A stretch of 64,000 nucleotides of DNA from Agapetus fuscipes. Its lineage: Eukaryota; Arthropoda; Insecta; Trichoptera; Glossosomatidae. The DNA lies in contig OX637350.1 in the NCBI GenBank assembly GCA_951799405.1, positions 10,587,852 to 10,651,851 on the forward strand, written 5' to 3'. Within the stretch, counting starts at the first letter, position 1; every line of letters starts with the position of its first letter. Below are positions 63,060 to 64,000 of this stretch, in pieces. The notes beneath the pieces were generated by a model. It worked only from the letters and a program-made list of their open reading frames with translations, had not been told where the DNA came from and did no database searches. A program made the translations under genes and the position numbers.

Positions 63060-63890
63060 TTTAAAATGAATCTTCACAATTTCAATACACAAACTCTCAA
63101 ACTTTTAGATTACATTTTTGATGGAAAAGCATTCTGAATAGAAACATTCTAGAAAATTTCTTTCACGAAAAACTGTAATATTCACATATTAACACGAGCA
63201 CGGTAACCACTTTTCAGCTTCACATTTCTCTCACATTGCAATTAAATATTTTTCATGCATTAAGTTCTCTCCAGGTCCCTGACATATGTATGTACATACA
63301 CACATACACAACGTAGCTGCATTCGACAAAGTGCCGTTTCTGCCTTTGGCGAGCGTATTTAAATTCCTCTGACGTTTAACCATACCCACAGTATAAACCA
63401 CTCCGTTTTAACTCAACAACAAAAAATGTACATCAAATTAAACGTCTGCTAGATGTACTATTTAACTTTCCATACATTTTTAAGCTAACCTCTACGGTCG
63501 AGCTTAAACGTAAAGTTTCTTACTTGTGGCACCATAGAGCTCTCGGGGCACATTTCACCGTGAGACAAGGACCTCCTTCTTCCTCAGCTCCGTCCCTCAA
63601 AGGCATCTCTCCCCCTCCCTCTTGAGGTGGCTGAGCTTGCAGACGAACGAATTAATTAATTGCTGTCTCGTTCTTTCTTCACTCCAACTGCCTTGGGACT
63701 GCCTTGTGAAACATGCTGGAAAAAAAACAAGTTGGGCCGTGAAAATATAATATACAAGCTTGTGTGGCAACATTGTATAAGACATTTACACGTGTCGTAC
63801 TTATGTAATTTATTTTAAATTTATCTATGTACCATCAAGTTTTATCTTTTGACGATGAAACTTTTATGACAAGTATTTCATGTGTGAAGA
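63060..63890. other. No recognisable feature; weak old repeat at 63395-63530
   Basis: Mostly AT-rich. CTTTCCATACATTTTTAAGC and GAGCTTAAACGTAAAGTTTC are reminiscent of 55.7 and 19.2 kb. No coding sequence recognised. Confidence 0.4.
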
Positions 63891-63929
63891 TTCATTTTAA
63901 ATTAATTATTTAAAAATGAAAATGAAAAG

Positions 63930-64000
63930 CAATGTTTTTCTTCACTGGTTAATTTATTTCTTGGAGCGTTGACAATGGTGTGATGACACCGAAAGTGCTC
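63930..64000. mobile_element. Penelope-type pLTR inverted pair, cut by window end
   Basis: Left arm TTTTTCTTCACTGGTTAATT, TATTTCTTGGAGCG equals the 38.83-38.87 kb left arm. It then passes straight into a right arm (ACAATGGTGTGATGACACCG, AAAGTGCTC) with a perfect 5-bp stem GGTGT-GATG-ACACC followed by GAAAGTG. The rest lies outside the window. Confidence 0.6.

Overview
This is an AT-rich, intron/intergenic-type stretch of an invertebrate nuclear genome, probably an arthropod. The evidence is eukaryotic retroelements (non-LTR LINEs, a Penelope-like element, several tRNA-derived SINEs), DNA transposons with 8-bp target duplications, and a short run of the arthropod-type telomeric unit TTAGG near 12.05 kb. 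I cannot name a species. I found no convincing host protein-coding exon, rRNA, snRNA or free-standing tRNA gene in 64 kb. Almost every open reading frame is short and random, a fragment of a transposon, or a by-product of a tandem repeat.

The most abundant component is a ~240-260 bp SINE-like repeat (called SINE-A here) with a (TTAGA)n-type tail. More than 25 copies or pieces lie in both orientations from 4 kb to 63 kb. Second are tRNA-headed SINEs: B1 (head like TAGCTCAATTGG...), B2 (head like TAGTTTAGTGG...), a joined B2-B1 form, and a third tRNA-like head (SINE-C). One B2 3' module matches the 3' end of a CR1/L2-type LINE (LINE-B), so that LINE probably mobilises it. LINE-A (RT fragment at 60.1-61.1 kb, with tails at 8, 25, 33 and 51.6 kb) and LINE-C (35.7 kb and tails) are 5'-truncated or decayed.

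The best-preserved protein is the C-terminal RT plus GIY-YIG endonuclease of a Penelope-like element (15.69-17.10 kb), enclosed by 161-bp inverted pLTRs that differ at one base by eye. Further inverted pLTR pairs without any ORF lie at 38.8, 47.3, 54.8-55.2, 59.7 and 63.9 kb, and a single arm at 45.6 kb. Most carry a CTGANGA / stem / GAAA arrangement like a hammerhead ribozyme core, with stem II sequences that differ between families but remain paired.

DNA transposons: a 2.5-kb hAT-like element with decayed transposase at 52.16-54.66 kb (8-bp TSD); a 624-bp hAT-type element at 2.45-3.07 kb (8-bp TSD); small TIR elements nested in SINEs at 29.55, 37.65 and 59.22 kb; a pair of 242-bp palindromic MITEs at 26.3 and 41.3 kb; and a 2.8-kb element with ragged TIRs (41.93-44.70 kb) full of TATACGAC motifs that contains a ~900-bp, 21-bp-period minisatellite. 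Nested insertions are frequent and give relative ages. Long AT-rich stretches between these hold nothing I can identify.
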